Shown: positions 17,354-25,430, numbered from the stretch's first letter. The stretch: 64,000 nucleotides of DNA from Methylobacterium sp. CB376 (GCF_029714205.1 NZ_CP121648.1:2480001-2544000); one strand, 5' to 3'. Numbers and translations are program-made. Notes: generated by a model from the sequence alone, not told the origin.

Positions 17354-18487
17354 GTGAGATTCGCCACCATCCGCACGCTCGATGACGTGCTGCCGCACGT
17401 CTCGTTCGAGCGCGGCTTCGTCGTCGCGCGGGGCCGGGATTGCACGGTCGTCGATCACGTCCGCCCGGTCCCGGAGACGTTCGGTTCGCCGGTCTCGCTC
17501 GAATGCCGCGGCCTGAAATTCGACCGGGACGGGCAGATCATCGCCCGCCCGTTCCACAAGTTCTTCGAACTCGGCGAGCGCCAGCGCCTGGAGGAGGTCG
17601 ACTGGTCGGCGCCGCACGCGGTGCTCGACAAGCTCGACGGCGTGATGGTGCACCCGGTGCTCCTGGACGGGCGCATGGTGTTCATGACCCGCGCGGGCGC
17701 CACCGCGCCGGCCCGGGCGGCGCAGGCCGAGGCGAACGCCGCCATCCTCGACCTGTCGCGCTTCCTGGTCGAGGGCGGCATCACCCCGCTCTTCGAGTTC
17801 ACGTCGCCGGAGGCGCCGGCCATCCTGGCCTGCGAGCGGCCGCTCCTGACGCTGCTCGCCGCGCGCGAGATGGTGTCGGGCGCCTACCTGACCCAGCCCG
17901 ACCTCGCCGGGTTCGGCATCCGCTTCGGGGTGCGGGTCGTCGCCGCGCGCGGGATGGTCGACGATCCCCGCGCCTTCGTCGCGCGGGCGCGCCGGGAAGA
18001 GGGGATCGAGGGCTACGTGGTCGCCTTCGACGACGGCCACCGCGTCAAGGTCAAGACCGAGGCCTACCGGCTGCGCCTGCGCGCGATCACCGGTCTCCAG
18101 CGGGAGCGGACCGTGCTCGCCTGGGTGGCGACCGGGGCGGTGGACGAGGTCGCGGCCCTGCTGCCCGCCGAGGCCGCCGCGCGCCTGCGCGACCACGCGG
18201 CGGCGTGGTGCGCCGGCCTCGCCACCCAGGCTCGCGCCATCCGGGCCTTCGTGGCGGAGCATGCCGGCCTGCCCGTCGAGGAGGCCGCGGCGCGCGCCCG
18301 GGCGCGGTTCGATCCGCGGCTTCACCGCGCGGTCCGCTCGGCCCTCGGCGGCAGGGAGCCCGGCAGCGCGCTGCGCGAGACGCTCCTGCGGGCCGCCGCG
18401 AGCGACGCCCAGGCCGATTCCCTGCGCGGTCTCTTCGGCCCGTCCTGGTCCCCGCGCGGCTTGGCGCTGCCCGAGCTGGAACCCTAG
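17354..18487 (+). CDS. T4 Rnl1-family RNA ligase
   Basis: A 377-residue nucleotidyltransferase that I recognise as a T4 RNA ligase 1 homologue (T4 Rnl1 has 374 residues). The nucleotidyl-acceptor motif I is K93-LDG (AVLDKLDGVMVHP). Upstream is the Rnl1-specific ECRGLKFDRDGQ...ARPFHKFFELGE region. Motif III is FEF (147-149), motif IV is EGYVV (219-223) and motif V is VKVKTEAY (K232, K234). The remaining roughly 120 residues match the position of the Rnl1 C-terminal domain. Such enzymes join 5'-phosphate and 3'-OH RNA ends, typically repairing cleaved tRNA. GTG start at 17354 with GGAGGGG 7 bases upstream. It is divergent from ureC and convergent with ureAB. No polynucleotide kinase-phosphatase or anticodon nuclease is adjacent. 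RNA substrate unknown. Confidence 0.88.
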   Translation: MRFATIRTLDDVLPHVSFERGFVVARGRDCTVVDHVRPVPETFGSPVSLECRGLKFDRDGQIIARPFHKFFELGERQRLEEVDWSAPHAVLDKLDGVMVHPVLLDGRMVFMTRAGATAPARAAQAEANAAILDLSRFLVEGGITPLFEFTSPEAPAILACERPLLTLLAAREMVSGAYLTQPDLAGFGIRFGVRVVAARGMVDDPRAFVARARREEGIEGYVVAFDDGHRVKVKTEAYRLRLRAITGLQRERTVLAWVATGAVDEVAALLPAEAAARLRDHAAAWCAGLATQARAIRAFVAEHAGLPVEEAAARARARFDPRLHRAVRSALGGREPGSALRETLLRAAASDAQADSLRGLFGPSWSPRGLALPELEP

Positions 18488-18488
18488 G

Positions 18489-18512
18489 GACCGGCCCGAG
18501 GCGGGTCCGGTC
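18489..18512. terminator. Bidirectional hairpin between RNA ligase and ureAB
   Basis: GACCGGCCCG pairs with CGGGTCCGGTC around loop AGG, with one bulged T. It lies just after the ligase stop and runs into the ureAB stop codon (minus strand), so it can serve both convergent transcripts. Confidence 0.5.
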
Positions 18513-19131
18513 ACAGCGATCCCATCACGTCGCCGCGGAAGCCGTAGACCGCCCGCGCGCCGCCGAGCGGCACCAGGGCCACCTCGCGGGTGGCGCCCGG
18601 CTCGAAGCGCACCGCCGTGCCGGGGGCGATGTCGAGGCGCTGGCCGCGGGCCTTGTCGCGGTCGAAGCGCAGGGCCGGGTTGACCTCGAAGAAGTGGTAG
18701 TGCGAGCCGACCTGGATCGGCCGGTCGCCGGTATTCGCCACCTCGACCACCGTGCGCGGCGCGCCCGCGTTGAACACGATCTCGCCGGGCGGGGTCGTGA
18801 CGGCGCCGGGCACCTCCGGGGAGGGCGCGCCGCGGATCGGGTGGTGCACGGTGACGAGCTTGGTGCCGTCCGGGAAGGTCGCCTCGACCTGGATGTCGTG
18901 GATCATCTCCGGCACCCCCTCCATCACCTGGGAGGCGTCGAGCACCTGGGCGCCGGCCTGCATCAGCTCGGCCACCGTGCGGCCGTCGCGGGCGCCCTCG
19001 ACCACGACATCGGTGATCAGGGCCACCGCCTCGGGGAAGTTGAGCTTCACGCCGCGGGCGAGCCGGTTGCGGGCCACCTGCGCCGCCATGGCGACGAGGA
19101 GCTTGTCCTTCTCCCGGGGGGTCAGCAGCAC
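18511..19131 (-). CDS. ureAB: Urease gamma-beta fusion (UreA-UreB)
   Basis: One 206-residue chain combining urease gamma (residues 1-100, [12 protein letters not shown]... to VTVHHPIR) and urease beta (about 106-206, [44 protein letters not shown]). Such fusions are known in several urease systems; the two halves wrap the catalytic alpha subunit. The start is GTG at 19131 with GAGAGGA about 6 bases upstream. An overlapping ATG is out of frame. It follows ureD with a 76-base gap, and the pair is probably one transcript that ends at the hairpin shared with the RNA ligase gene. Confidence 0.97.
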   Translation of the reverse strand: MLLTPREKDKLLVAMAAQVARNRLARGVKLNFPEAVALITDVVVEGARDGRTVAELMQAGAQVLDASQVMEGVPEMIHDIQVEATFPDGTKLVTVHHPIRGAPSPEVPGAVTTPPGEIVFNAGAPRTVVEVANTGDRPIQVGSHYHFFEVNPALRFDRDKARGQRLDIAPGTAVRFEPGATREVALVPLGGARAVYGFRGDVMGSL

Positions 19132-19207
19132 GGGCCATCCTCTCGATTCGGTGCCGCGGTATCGTCGACGAGGCTCCCCGGTGACGCAAGAACCGCGCCG
19201 CGCATCC

Positions 19208-20056
19208 TCAGGTCTGCCAGACCCGCGGCAGCGGGAGGCCCCGGAATCCCTCGAGGATCCGCGTCGCGGCGCGGCGCAGGGGCGCGCTCTCGGGCGCGAG
19301 GAGGCGCAGGACCAGGAGGCCGTTCCAGGCGCTCGCGCCGGCCTCGACCCCGAGCGCCGCGCAGCCCGCCGCCGCGATCAGCCCGCGCAGCCCGTCGAGG
19401 CGGGACTCGGCGTCGGGCGCCGCGTGCACCAGGGTGGCGACGGCCCGGGCCCCGCCCGCGATGGCCGGGCGGGCGAGGTGCGCCGCGACCGCGCCGTCGA
19501 GGCGCAGCGTGTCGGCGTAGACGAGGCGCCCGCCCCGCGCGAGGCGCCACGCGTCGCGGATCTCGCCCTCCCGCACCGTCTCGCCCCTCGCCGAGCGCCC
19601 GAAGACCAGCGCCTCGAACAGGGTGAGCGCGGCGTCCGGCGCGATCTCGGCCGTGAGCCGCCGCGACAGGCGGGCGCCGTCGTACAGGATCGTCTCCTGC
19701 GGCAGCCAGGCGAGGCGGGCGCGCGGGCCCAGGCGCAGCTCCGCCGCGATCTCCGTGACCGGACCGTCCGAACGGTAGATCTTCTCCGCCGCCGTGGTGG
19801 TGAGGACCATGTCGGCGCCCTCGCCGATCTCAGCCGCGACGGCGAAGCGGTCGCCGCAGGCGAGGCCGCCCGCGCTGTTGAGGAGGACGCCTTCGAGCGC
19901 CGCGCCCTCGACCCGCGGCAGCCGCAGGCGGAGCGGCCCGGTCTCGGCGAGATCGGTGAGCCGGGTCGTGCCGCCCGCCACCAATCCGGCGCCGAGGGCG
20001 ACGCGGCCCTCCGAGCGCTGCCGCCGCGGCCAGGACGGGGTGGGGTGGGAGGACAT
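19208..20056 (-). CDS. ureD: Urease accessory protein UreD
   Basis: UreD/UreH accessory protein (282 residues), the scaffold that recruits UreF and UreG to apo-urease for nickel insertion. Family features include [47 protein letters not shown] and [11 protein letters not shown] start at 20056. The partner genes ureE, ureF and ureG are absent from this window and must lie elsewhere, because UreD alone cannot mature the enzyme. Confidence 0.95.
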   Translation of the reverse strand: MSSHPTPSWPRRQRSEGRVALGAGLVAGGTTRLTDLAETGPLRLRLPRVEGAALEGVLLNSAGGLACGDRFAVAAEIGEGADMVLTTTAAEKIYRSDGPVTEIAAELRLGPRARLAWLPQETILYDGARLSRRLTAEIAPDAALTLFEALVFGRSARGETVREGEIRDAWRLARGGRLVYADTLRLDGAVAAHLARPAIAGGARAVATLVHAAPDAESRLDGLRGLIAAAGCAALGVEAGASAWNGLLVLRLLAPESAPLRRAATRILEGFRGLPLPRVWQT

Positions 20057-20085
20057 CGGCCCGTTAGACTTGGCCGCGGCCGCGG

Positions 20086-20160
20086 GCGCAAGTCGCCCCC
20101 GCGCAAGACGCCCCCGCGCAAGTCGGCCCGGCGCAAGTCGGCCCGGCGCAAATCGCCTCG
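20086..20160. repeat. Five 15-bp tandem units between ureD and the cupin gene
   Basis: Five head-to-tail units: GCGCAAGTCGCCCCC, GCGCAAGACGCCCCC, two identical GCGCAAGTCGGCCCG, and GCGCAAATCGCCTCG. They lie in the divergent promoter gap. The identical middle units suggest recent expansion by slippage. Confidence 0.85.
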
Positions 20161-20211
20161 GGCCGGCCGCGGGAGTAGAATGCCGGCACGGTCCGCTTTC
20201 GGGAGGAGCCC

Positions 20212-20649
20212 ATGTCCGACCTCACCGACTCTTCCACCTGCCGCGTCGTGGGCGCGGGCGACGCCTTCGTGGGCAAGCAGGCCCTGACCTACCGGCCCGG
20301 CATCTCGGCCGAGTCGGTCGGGGCGCGGGGCATCCATCTCCAGTCCGTGAACATGCCGCCCGGCGCGCGGGCCAAGGCCCACCTGCACGAGGGCCACGAG
20401 ACGGCGCTCCACGTGCTGAGCGGCGTCGCCGGGATGTGGTACGGGCCGCGGCTCGAGCACCACATGTGGAACCGGGCCGGCGACTACGTCTACATCCCGG
20501 CCGGGATGCCCCACCTGCCCTACAATGCCAGCCGCACCGAGACCGTCGTCGCCGTCATCGCGCGCACGGACCCGAACGAGCAGGAGAGCGTGGTGCTGCG
20601 GCCCGATCTCGACGCGCTGCGCCCGGCGGGCGAGGACCCGATGGCGTGA
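20212..20649 (+). CDS. Small single-domain cupin protein
   Basis: A 145-residue one-domain cupin. Motif 1 is seen in PPGARAKAHLHEGHETALHVLSG (metal-type His pair HLH plus His and Glu) and motif 2 in AGDYVYIPAGMPH. Small cupins of this kind bind a metal and may act as isomerase, dioxygenase or ligand sensor; no specific reaction can be assigned. GGAGG 5 bases before the ATG gives a confident start. It stands alone on the plus strand, divergent from ureD, and ends just before the first palindromic repeat block. Confidence 0.85.
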   Translation: MSDLTDSSTCRVVGAGDAFVGKQALTYRPGISAESVGARGIHLQSVNMPPGARAKAHLHEGHETALHVLSGVAGMWYGPRLEHHMWNRAGDYVYIPAGMPHLPYNASRTETVVAVIARTDPNEQESVVLRPDLDALRPAGEDPMA

Positions 20650-20689
20650 CGCCGCCGAACCGGCGGCCGCCCTCGCGCCGCCTGCTCAT

Positions 20690-20849
20690 CCCACATCCGC
20701 TTAATCCCTTCGGGATGGCGGATGTGGGATTCGCTCAGGCGCCGCGCGGGCTGGTGATCCGCTTGATCCCTTCGGGGATGGCGGATGTGGGCGTCGCTCA
20801 AGCGCCGCGCGGGCGCGGGATCCGCTTGGATCAACCGTATCCCGGATCA
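20690..20849. repeat. Dispersed palindromic repeat block, copy A (two hairpin units)
   Basis: Unit 1: CCCACATCCGC (20690-20700) pairs with GCGGATGTGGG (20718-20728) around an inner ATCCC/GGGAT hairpin. Unit 2: ATCCGC (20757-20762) with GCGGAT (20781-20786), inner ATCCC / GGGAT with a UUCG loop. Each unit is followed by TCGCTCA(A/G)GCGCCGCGCGGG. Read on the minus strand the block starts with TGATCCGG, whose TGA is the stop codon of the M16 peptidase gene. A second copy lies at 25266-25430. Confidence 0.85.
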
Positions 20850-22073
20850 GATCTCGCCCGGACGGCCGGCCGCCACCACCAGGAGCTTGCCGTCGCCGAG
20901 GGTGCGGCGGGCGGCGCGGCGGATATCCTCCTGCGTCACCGCGGCGATCAGCCCGTTGCGGCGGCCGATATAGTCGATGCCGAGCCCCTCGAAGGCCACC
21001 TGCACCAGCTGGTGGGCGATCTTCGTCGAGGTGTCGAAGCCGAGCGCGTAGGAGCCGGTGAGGTAGTCCTTGGCCTTCTGCAACTCGTCGTCGCTCGGGC
21101 CGTCCCGGGTGAGCCGCGCGATCTCCTCGCCGATCACCGACAGGGCCTCGCCGACGCGCTCGTTCTTGGTGGCGGTGGAGCCCCAGGTGATCGAGGCTGC
21201 CCGGTGGCTCACCAGGGAAGTGCCCACCGAATAGGCAAGTCCGCGCTTCTCGCGCACTTCCTGGAACAGCCGCGACGTGAAGGCGCCGCCGCCCAGGATG
21301 TGGTTGAGCACGTAGGCCGGGATGAAGTCCGGGTCGCGCCACGGCACGCCGTCGGTGCCGAAGCGGATCACCGATTGCGGCACGTCGAGATCCACCACCA
21401 CCCGGCGGCCGAGGCCGGTGATCCGCGTCGGCGGCACCGGCGCGAGCGGCCCGCCGTCGGAGAGGCGGCCGAAGGCCGCGTCGAGGGCGCGCTGCAGGGC
21501 CGCCTCGCCGATCGCGCCCACCGCCGCCACCTTCACGCGGGCGCGGCTGATCAGCCGGGCGTGCATGGCGAGCAGATCGTCGCGCGTGATGCTGGCCACG
21601 CTCTCGAGCGTGCCGCCCGAGGGCCGGCCGTAGGGGTGGTTCGGATAGGCCTCGGCGAAGAAGCGGCGCGAGGCCATCACGCCCGGGTCGTTCTGCTGGT
21701 AGCGGATGCCGGCGAGCATCTGGGCCCGCACCCGCTCGATCGCCGCCTCGTCGAAGCGGGGCTCGGCGAGCGCGAGGGCGAGGAGTTCGATCGCCTCGTC
21801 CGCGTGCTTGACCAGCATCTTGAGGGAGCCGCCGATCGCGTCCGGCCCGGCGTGGAAGCTCAGTTCGATCGCCCGGGCGGCGAGCCGCTCCTGGAAGGCG
21901 TCGGAGCCGTAGGGGCCCGCCCCCTCGTCGAGCAGGCGCGACAGCATCTGCACCACCCCGGACTTGCCCTCCGGATCCTGCGCGGCGCCGCCCTCGAAGG
22001 TGAAGGCGAGGGCGATCAGCGGCACGACCGGCGACTCGACGTGCCACGCCTCCACCCCGCTCGCGGCGATCAC
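20847..22073 (-). CDS. M16 family peptidase-like protein, inactive-partner type
   Basis: An M16B (insulinase-like) protein with an LF-x-E-V-R-E-K-R-G-L-A-Y segment in its C-terminal half. The HxxEH zinc motif of active members is missing (the equivalent region reads GVVQMLSRLLDEG), so it is the non-catalytic half of a heterodimer with the gene upstream. In Methylobacterium an M16 pair of this sort has been linked to PQQ maturation (PqqF/PqqG); equivalence here is inference. The longest frame starts at GTG 22073, giving 408 residues without a signal peptide. Signal-like codons continue upstream in the same frame (RPLPLRLLATATSPAQG) without a start codon. The ATG at 22147 with GAGG before it is one base out of frame, which suggests a frameshift. 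Confidence 0.85.
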   Translation of the reverse strand: MIAASGVEAWHVESPVVPLIALAFTFEGGAAQDPEGKSGVVQMLSRLLDEGAGPYGSDAFQERLAARAIELSFHAGPDAIGGSLKMLVKHADEAIELLALALAEPRFDEAAIERVRAQMLAGIRYQQNDPGVMASRRFFAEAYPNHPYGRPSGGTLESVASITRDDLLAMHARLISRARVKVAAVGAIGEAALQRALDAAFGRLSDGGPLAPVPPTRITGLGRRVVVDLDVPQSVIRFGTDGVPWRDPDFIPAYVLNHILGGGAFTSRLFQEVREKRGLAYSVGTSLVSHRAASITWGSTATKNERVGEALSVIGEEIARLTRDGPSDDELQKAKDYLTGSYALGFDTSTKIAHQLVQVAFEGLGIDYIGRRNGLIAAVTQEDIRRAARRTLGDGKLLVVAAGRPGEI

Positions 22074-22205
22074 GGACCGGCCTTGCGCCGGGGAGGTGGC
22101 GGTGGCGAGGAGGCGGAGCGGGAGGGGGCGTCGGCGGCCAGGGTCATGGGGACCTCGTGTGTCGTTCGGGGCGCGAGGGGAGGGGCGTCGGGTGGCGCGC
22201 GCGCG

Positions 22206-23537
22206 TCACCCCTCGCGGGCCTTGGTCAGGTAACCGGTCACCGAGCGGGCCGGAACGAGGTAGCGCTCCGCCGCGGCCGCGAGCCGGTCGGCCCCGACCG
22301 CCTCGATGTCGGTGGGCCAGCGCCGCACCTCCTCGATGCTCTCGCCGATCGCCAGCGCCGAGCCGAAGATGCGGGCGAGGGAGGATTGGCTGTCGGAGGA
22401 ATAGACCGTCTCGGCGATGAGGCGGGTCTTGCCGCGCTCCACCGCCTCGGGGGCCAGCGCCTCGGCGGGCAGGTTCCGCAGGGTGGCGTCCAGCGCCTCC
22501 TCCAGCTTCTCCAGGGAGACGCCCTCCGCCGGCACCGCGTAGACCGAGAAGCGGGTGTCGTCCATGGCCGAGCCCATGTACCAGGCGCCGGCATTCACCG
22601 CGACGCCCTGCTCCATCACGAGGGCCCGGTAGAGGTAGGAGGTCGGCCCGCCGCCCATGACCTCGGCGAGGAGTTCGAGGGCGTGCCCCTCGCCCTCCCG
22701 GGCGGTGATGCAGGAGGGCGCGAGGTAGAGGCGCTGCAGCGTGGGCTGCTCCACCTTCGGGTCCGCGACGCTGAGGCGCCGGGCGGCGCGGGGCTCGGGC
22801 TCGCGCGGGCGCAGGCGCACCGGGCGCTCGCCGCGGGGCGCCACCTGCCCGTAGGTGGCTTCGGCGAGGCGGCGCACCTCGTCGGCGGTCACGTCGCCCG
22901 CCACGACCAGGATCGCGTTCTCGGGCGTGTAGAAGCGGCGGTAATAGGCGAGCGCGTGGGCGCGGTCGAGCTCCTCGATCTCGTGCATCCAGCCGATGAT
23001 CGGGATGCCGTAGGGGTGGTGGACGAAGAGCGAGGCGGCCATCGCCTCGGAGAGCTGCGCGCTCGGGTCGGTCTCGACCCGCATGCGGCGCTCCTCCAGC
23101 ACCACGTCCCGCTCAGGCGCGACGACGGAATCGTCGAGGACGAGGCCGGTCATCCGGTCGGCCTCGAATTCCATCATGGTCCTCAGGTTGTCGCGGGCGA
23201 CGCGCTGGAAGTAGGACGTGTAGTCGAAGGACGTGAAGGCGTTCTCCTGCCCGCCCAGGCTCGACACCGCCTTGGAGAAGGCCCCGACCGGGTTCTTCTC
23301 GGTGCCCTTGAACATCAGGTGCTCGAGGAAGTGGGCGATGCCCGACTGGCCGAGCGGATCGTCCGCCGAACCGTTGCGGTACCAGATCATGTGGGTCGCG
23401 ACCGGTGCCCGGTGGTCCGGGATGACCACGACGTCGAGGCCGTTGTCGAGCACGAAGGAGGCGACCTCCGGCCCGCCCGCCTCCGCCCGCCCGGATGCGC
23501 CGGCATCGAGGCGCAGGGCCGGACCGGGAAAGCTCAT
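22206..23537 (-). CDS. Zinc metallopeptidase, M16 family (active partner)
   Basis: An M16B peptidase of 443 residues from ATG 23537 (MSFPGPALRL); a longer start at 23570 adds 11 unlikely residues. The zinc motif HFLEH (in GIAHFLEHLMFKGT) is present, and the distal Glu lies in the EADRMTGLVL...ERDVVLEERRMR region, as expected for the catalytic chain. It forms a pair with the HxxEH-less protein encoded 132 bases downstream, and its stop codon is in the same frame as that gene. Pairs of this type degrade or process peptides; PqqF-like processing of the PQQ precursor is possible. The neighbourhood lspA-ileS-ribF is common in Hyphomicrobiales. Confidence 0.92.
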   Translation of the reverse strand: MSFPGPALRLDAGASGRAEAGGPEVASFVLDNGLDVVVIPDHRAPVATHMIWYRNGSADDPLGQSGIAHFLEHLMFKGTEKNPVGAFSKAVSSLGGQENAFTSFDYTSYFQRVARDNLRTMMEFEADRMTGLVLDDSVVAPERDVVLEERRMRVETDPSAQLSEAMAASLFVHHPYGIPIIGWMHEIEELDRAHALAYYRRFYTPENAILVVAGDVTADEVRRLAEATYGQVAPRGERPVRLRPREPEPRAARRLSVADPKVEQPTLQRLYLAPSCITAREGEGHALELLAEVMGGGPTSYLYRALVMEQGVAVNAGAWYMGSAMDDTRFSVYAVPAEGVSLEKLEEALDATLRNLPAEALAPEAVERGKTRLIAETVYSSDSQSSLARIFGSALAIGESIEEVRRWPTDIEAVGADRLAAAAERYLVPARSVTGYLTKAREG

Positions 23538-23710
23538 CGGGCGATGGAGGGGGCGCGTCCGTGAATGCATCCTGATGTCCCTTGGAAGAGGGCCGCCGCA
23601 ACCGCCCGCGATGATGGTGGAGCGCCTCCGATAACGGAAGCCCTCCCGGCCGGCGCCCCTTGCAAGGTGCGGACCGGATGCCTGCGGTTCAACACGGGGT
23701 TCTGGAATAT

Positions 23711-23737
23711 TTTAAGGCGGAGGCAACGCCTCCGCCC
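23711..23737 (-). terminator. Intrinsic terminator after the exported-protein gene
   Basis: Perfect 9-bp stem GGCGGAGGC / GCCTCCGCC with a 3-base loop. On the minus strand it is followed by TTAAAATATT, one of the few AT-rich runs nearby. It should end the transcript coming from the gene at 24481-23801. Confidence 0.75.
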
Positions 23738-23800
23738 TCAGCACGGTGAGTCCCGGCGCGGGCCCGGCGGCGCGGCCGCGGGGCCCCGGGCGGCGCCCGG

Positions 23801-24481
23801 TCACTGCTGACGCGAGCGCAGATAGGCGCGCGGATCGGCCTCCTCGCGGTCGCTGATCGGCATGCCCTTCGGCGCGCTGTCGGAGCGCACCAGCCTGCCG
23901 TTCGGCGGGGCGCGGTAGCCCGTCGGCGGATCGGTCAGCATGTCGCGGCTCGGCTCGACCGGGGAAGGCTCCGCCGATTCGTCCTTCTTGCCCTTGAACA
24001 GCTCGAAGGGGCTGAGCCAGGTCGCCTCGCGGACGTTGTCGCCGGGCTTGTAGACCGGCTCCTTCTGGATCCCGGCACCCTCGCGCCGGCCGGCGCGCAT
24101 CTCCTGGATCGACAGGGTCGTGTTGTTGTCGCTCATCCGGCCCTGCTCGCCGCGCATGCCGCGCGGCTTCGCATCCTCCGCGGCGCGGCGCGCCCGGGCG
24201 ACCGATTCGGGATCGGTCGGCCATTGCGGCGCGGCCTCGCGCACGGCGCTTCGCTCCGCGGGCGGGGGCAGGGCGGCCTTGTCCATCTTGGGCGGCAGCA
24301 CGAGGGGCGCGCGCTCGCGGTAGGTGATCGGCGGGCGCTCCGGCTCGATCAGTCCGATCGACGACAGCGCCTTCTTCATGAACACGCCGTCCTCGGCGCG
24401 GGCCGCCGGGGCCGCGCCGCAGAGCGGGGCCACGCCGCAGAGGATCGCCGCGAGGGTGAGGATCTTGCGCTGATCGACCAT
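23801..24481 (-). CDS. Exported proline-rich protein of unknown function
   Basis: A 226-residue protein with a Sec signal peptide (MVDQRKILTLAAILCGVAPL, cleavage near AARAED). It is rich in Pro, Arg and Glu, has no hydrophobic segment after the signal, and is probably periplasmic. The portion SSIGLIEPERPPITYRERAPLVLPP resembles DUF3035-type proteins often found beside lspA in alphaproteobacteria; that match is from memory. It lacks a lipobox Cys at the expected position, although Cys residues do occur within the signal region. Same strand as lspA, 146 bases downstream, and followed by a strong terminator. Confidence 0.7.
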   Translation of the reverse strand: MVDQRKILTLAAILCGVAPLCGAAPAARAEDGVFMKKALSSIGLIEPERPPITYRERAPLVLPPKMDKAALPPPAERSAVREAAPQWPTDPESVARARRAAEDAKPRGMRGEQGRMSDNNTTLSIQEMRAGRREGAGIQKEPVYKPGDNVREATWLSPFELFKGKKDESAEPSPVEPSRDMLTDPPTGYRAPPNGRLVRSDSAPKGMPISDREEADPRAYLRSRQQ

Positions 24482-24627
24482 GCTGACTCCCGATGCGCGC
24501 TGCGCCGCGCGAGGCTCACGGCCTGGGAGCGGTTTCGGGCGAAGGTATGGCGCCGGCCGCCCCGGCGCGACGCGGCCGCGGGCCTGTGTCGGGCGAGGCA
24601 CAGGGGGGCTCGCCGCGCGGGCGGCCG

Positions 24628-25125
24628 TCAGCCGTCCGGACGCATCGCGGCGTCGCCGCGCGCCTCGCTCCAGACCGTCTCGACCAGGAGCCCGGCGACG
24701 CCCGCGACGATGCCCGCATCCGCCACGTTGAAGACGTACCAGGACCAGCCGCCGGCATGCAGGTGGACGAAGTCGAACACCGCCCCGTAGGCGACGCGGT
24801 CGACGGCGTTGCCGACCGCCCCCCCGACGATCAGGCCGAGCGACAGGACGAGCAGGCGCGAGCCGGCCCGCGCCATCCAGGCGCCGAGGGCGGCCGCGGC
24901 CAGCACCGCCACGCCGACGAGCAGCCAGCGCCCGAGCTCGGTGTGCTGCTGGAACAGCCCGTAGGAGACGCCGCGATTCCAGACCACGACGAGCTGCGCG
25001 AAGGGCGCCAGCACGACGGGCTGGCGGGCCGGCAGGTCGGCGAGGAGGAGCAGGCCGAGCTTCGTCGCCTGGTCGAGGACCAGGGTCGCGGCGGCGGTCG
25101 CGAGGCCGAGGATCAGGGGACGCAT
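24628..25125 (-). CDS. lspA: Lipoprotein signal peptidase (signal peptidase II)
   Basis: Inner-membrane aspartyl protease that cleaves prolipoproteins after lipidation; 165 residues and four predicted helices. The catalytic Asp pair is D109 ([10 protein letters not shown]) and D136 (FNVADAGI). The conserved DQATK near the N-terminus and the NRGVSYGL segment are present. The ATG at 25125 ([10 protein letters not shown]) is the family start; a longer frame to 25269 is spurious. It follows ileS on the same strand, but a 300-base gap filled by the palindromic repeat separates them. Confidence 0.96.
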   Translation of the reverse strand: MRPLILGLATAAATLVLDQATKLGLLLLADLPARQPVVLAPFAQLVVVWNRGVSYGLFQQHTELGRWLLVGVAVLAAAALGAWMARAGSRLLVLSLGLIVGGAVGNAVDRVAYGAVFDFVHLHAGGWSWYVFNVADAGIVAGVAGLLVETVWSEARGDAAMRPDG

Positions 25126-25265
25126 GCGGGCGGGGCTCCGGGCGGGGCGGGCGGCGGGCCCTCGGGAGGGTGGCGGTGCGGCGGAGCCGGCCGGAGCGCG
25201 GCCCGGCGCCGCCACGCCGCGGCTGGCGGGACGGGACGGTCCGCGACCGCCCCGCGCCCCTATTA

Positions 25266-25430
25266 CCAAATCCGCTTGATCCCTTCGGGACGGCGGATTT
25301 GGGCTTCGCTCAAGCGCCGCGCGGGCTCCTGATCCGCTTGATCCCTTCGGGACGGCGGGTTCGGGCTTCGCTCAAGCGCCGCGCGGCCTCGTGATTCGGG
25401 ATCCGCTGCGATCAACCGGATTCCGGATCA
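25266..25430. repeat. Dispersed palindromic repeat block, copy B (two hairpin units)
   Basis: Unit 1: CCAAATCCGC (25266-25275) pairs with GCGGATTTGG (25293-25302). Unit 2 begins ATCCGC at 25332 and its distal arm has a G-U-compatible change. Units are separated by CTTCGCTCAAGCGCCGCGCGG. On the minus strand the block begins TGATCCGGAATCCGGTTGATC and the TGA is the ileS stop codon. The outer stem differs from copy A on both arms in a compensating way (CAC/GTG versus CAA/TTG). Confidence 0.85.

Noticed and set aside
17354..18487. Reading this protein as an ATP-dependent DNA ligase or an Rnl2-type ligase
   Set aside because: The region before motif I (ECRGLKF ... RPFHKFFELGE) and the FEF and VKVKTEAY motifs match Rnl1. 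There is no OB-fold DNA ligase signature, and the length fits Rnl1.
20690..25430. Palindromic blocks as insertion-sequence ends or a CRISPR array
   Set aside because: There is no transposase gene between them, the genes in between are ordinary chromosomal ones, and the units are hairpins rather than evenly spaced repeats with unique spacers.
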